In this document: one piece after another, positions 63,009-64,000 of the stretch | Layout: each line of letters starts with the position of its first letter | Numbering within the stretch: position 1 is the first letter of the stretch | Origin: Rapana venosa | Lineage: Eukaryota; Mollusca; Gastropoda; Neogastropoda; Muricidae | Direction of reading: 5' to 3' | Assembly (NCBI GenBank): GCA_028751875.1 | Contig: CM054167.1 | Coordinates: 24,673,528-24,737,527 of the forward strand | Length of the DNA stretch: 64,000 nucleotides | Notes under the pieces: model-generated | What the model was told of the DNA's origin: nothing | What the model saw: the letters and a program-made list of their open reading frames with translations, nothing else | Database searches by the model: none | Translations under genes and position numbers: made by a program

Positions 63009-64000
63009 CACACACACACACACAAACAAACCCCACCCCAAAATGATAGAACTTGACTTTCAAAGCATTAAATTAATAATTTATACTTAAAATTGCAGTT
63101 GGTGAAGCGTTATCTGCTATAATGATTTCTTGGTCAGGCAGATATGGTGTAGTGGAAAAGAAATGTTTTAAATACTAAAATAGGCTGATGCTTGTTGTTT
63201 CAGTCCTTGCAAGAAGAATTTAGTATGATAGTATTAGTATCTCATAAAGGGAAATAAGATATCATTCATAATTGATAAATATATTATAAAAGCAATATAT
63301 TAAGTAACATTTGATCAGGTAGATAAACATTCAACGAAGTCTAAAGCTACATACATACAGTGACACACAATGATACATGTATACATGTATACACACACAT
63401 GTATGCATGCATACCCTGATTTAGTATTGCACGAATAAAAAATAAAGTATCAATAAACTGAATAACACAGATAGATAGATCTATGAAAATTATATTTTTA
63501 AAAATGTCTAAAGCTACATGGTATACAGTGCAACAGCCAACACACCGACACCATACTGACACACTCACACAGACACATACAATGAGACACAGACACAGAG
63601 TACAAACTACAATTACACCCAAAAAACAGACACACACACACTGACGCAATGACACACATACACAGTGCAACACATACACGGTGACACATACACACACACA
63701 CATGCACGTACCAGTTTACACACAACATAAGTCAATATCACAGATATATGTATGTTCTCTAGTGTTGTACAAAGCACAGTGTAAGAGTATTAATTTCTGA
63801 GCTTAATCTTACTTTGAGATAAAAAAAATTTAAATTTTTTTATACCTAATCAAAACTCTATTTCTTAACCTGAACCCCACCCCTCCCTTCACATTGAAAA
63901 AATGAAAATAAAAAGAAACCTAAAAAACCCAAACCACCACCACCACCCAAAAACAAACTTGAAAAAAAGTACAAGAAATTTACTATTTAGCTGAGACAAA
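62970..64000. other. 5'-most intron in window, no exon seen
   Basis: CA repeat at 62968-63025 and 63570-63705, otherwise AT-rich. I found no frame matching the FIRRM N-terminus, so the start lies further right. Confidence 0.6.

Overview
This window is animal nuclear DNA, most likely from a gastropod mollusc. It has spliced genes with canonical GT-AG introns, very many tRNA-derived SINEs, long CA/GA/GAA/ATC microsatellites, and 5'-truncated non-LTR retrotransposon tails. The phylum is inferred from the repeat style and the protein comparison. No species can be proved from the sequence alone.

The only large recognisable gene fills the right half on the minus strand. I assembled 21 coding exons (62967 down to 31104) whose splice phases all agree. 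They encode about 877 residues that I recognise as the orthologue of FIRRM (human C1orf112, the FIGNL1-interacting regulator of recombination and mitosis). The first coding exon or exons lie beyond the right edge. The introns are full of SINEs. The last two exons lie in a ~5.6 kb direct tandem duplication (about 21.7-27.34 kb and 27.39-33.08 kb). The right copy is intact. The left copy is riddled with small indels and has lost its reading frame, so it is either a pseudogene or badly polished sequence. Just upstream of exon 19 the intron holds 13 tandem copies of a 76-bp unit made from the splice acceptor and first ~40 bases of that exon.

The left half (1-21 kb) is mostly repeats. Two collinear paralogous blocks lie on either side of a 500-N gap (about 1.64-5.08 kb and 5.58-12.4 kb). 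The second copy carries extra sequence, including an intronless 302-codon ORF (6618-7526) with an E-box upstream and a polyadenylation signal downstream. A second small ORF of 131 codons (18523-18918, minus) is GC-rich, has a good start context and follows a ~230-bp G-rich tract. I recognise neither protein.

The repeats comprise at least five SINE or SINE-like families, several of which share one central module behind different tRNA-like heads. There are also three or four lineages of non-LTR reverse-transcriptase 3' ends, minisatellites with units of 31, 69, 76 and about 130 bp, and ~1 kb polypurine GAA tracts. I found no bacterial-type operon, CRISPR array or functional tRNA/rRNA gene, and nothing that looks like a new multi-gene system. 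The most unusual signal is the exon-derived, splice-site-bearing minisatellite.
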